Shown: one piece after another, positions 5,287 through 5,299 of the stretch
How the letters are laid out: the number at the start of each line of letters is the position of its first letter
Position numbering within the stretch: position 1 is the stretch's first letter
From: Candidatus Mnemosynella bozhongmuii
GTDB lineage: Archaea; Halobacteriota; Archaeoglobi; Mnemosynellales; Mnemosynellaceae
Direction: 5' to 3'
Assembly: GCA_014361165.1 (NCBI GenBank)
Contig: JACIWD010000137.1
Span: 1 to 5,299, forward strand
DNA length: 5,299 bases
Notes under the pieces: generated by a model
Database searches by the model: none
Told to the model about the DNA's origin: nothing
The model's input: only the letters and a program-made list of their open reading frames with translations
Translations under genes and position numbers: made by a program

Positions 5287-5299
5287 ATGCTCCTTGTCG
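5287..5299 (+). CDS. Possible start of a plus-strand gene cut by the window edge
   Basis: An ATG at 5287 opens a frame reading MLLV before the window ends. The only support is the possible leaderless promoter about 27 bases upstream and the wish for a divergent partner to the minus-strand gene. Four codons cannot show a function, and the call could easily be wrong. Confidence 0.25.

Overview
The window reads as a chromosomal segment of a thermophilic euryarchaeon, most likely a member of the Archaeoglobales (Archaeoglobus, Geoglobus or Ferroglobus type). The reasons are archaeal gene families (L10e-type uL16, pelota without a GGQ loop, an archaeal EMC6-like membrane protein, an NFACT/RqcH protein of archaeal type), archaeal BRE/TATA promoters about 25-27 bases before starts, strong GGAGG/GGTGA Shine-Dalgarno sites, heavy AGA/AGG arginine use and purine-rich coding strands. 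The genus is an inference from style and not a database match.

Layout. Positions 1-174 hold the 3' end of an unrecognised plus-strand gene. A short promoter region (about 175-308) leads to the large-subunit ribosomal protein gene rpl10e (309-830, +). It converges, with only 7 bases between the stops, on a small minus-strand gene for a three-helix EMC6-like membrane protein (838-1197). A 97-base divergent promoter region (1198-1294) separates that gene from a plus-strand cluster: an NFACT/Rqc2-RqcH homologue (1295-3202), pelota/Dom34 (3189-4226, overlapping by 14 bases, TTG start) and a YfcE-like metallophosphoesterase (4257-4949, 30 bases after pelota). A 93-residue minus-strand protein of unknown function (4918-5199) overlaps the phosphoesterase tail to tail by 32 bases. 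The last 100 bases look like a second divergent promoter region, with a possible plus-strand start at 5287 cut off by the window edge.

How the genes fit together. Most of the window concerns what happens to ribosomes and nascent chains. uL16 sits at the tRNA accommodation corridor of the large subunit. Pelota recognises stalled ribosomes with an empty A site and promotes their splitting with ABCE1. The NFACT/RqcH protein acts on the freed 50S-peptidyl-tRNA complex. The EMC6-like protein is predicted to belong to a membrane-protein insertion machine. The pelota-RqcH overlap is direct sequence evidence for coupled expression of rescue and downstream quality control. The metallophosphoesterase is the least understood member and the best candidate for a new component. 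No mobile element, CRISPR array, tRNA or rRNA was seen.
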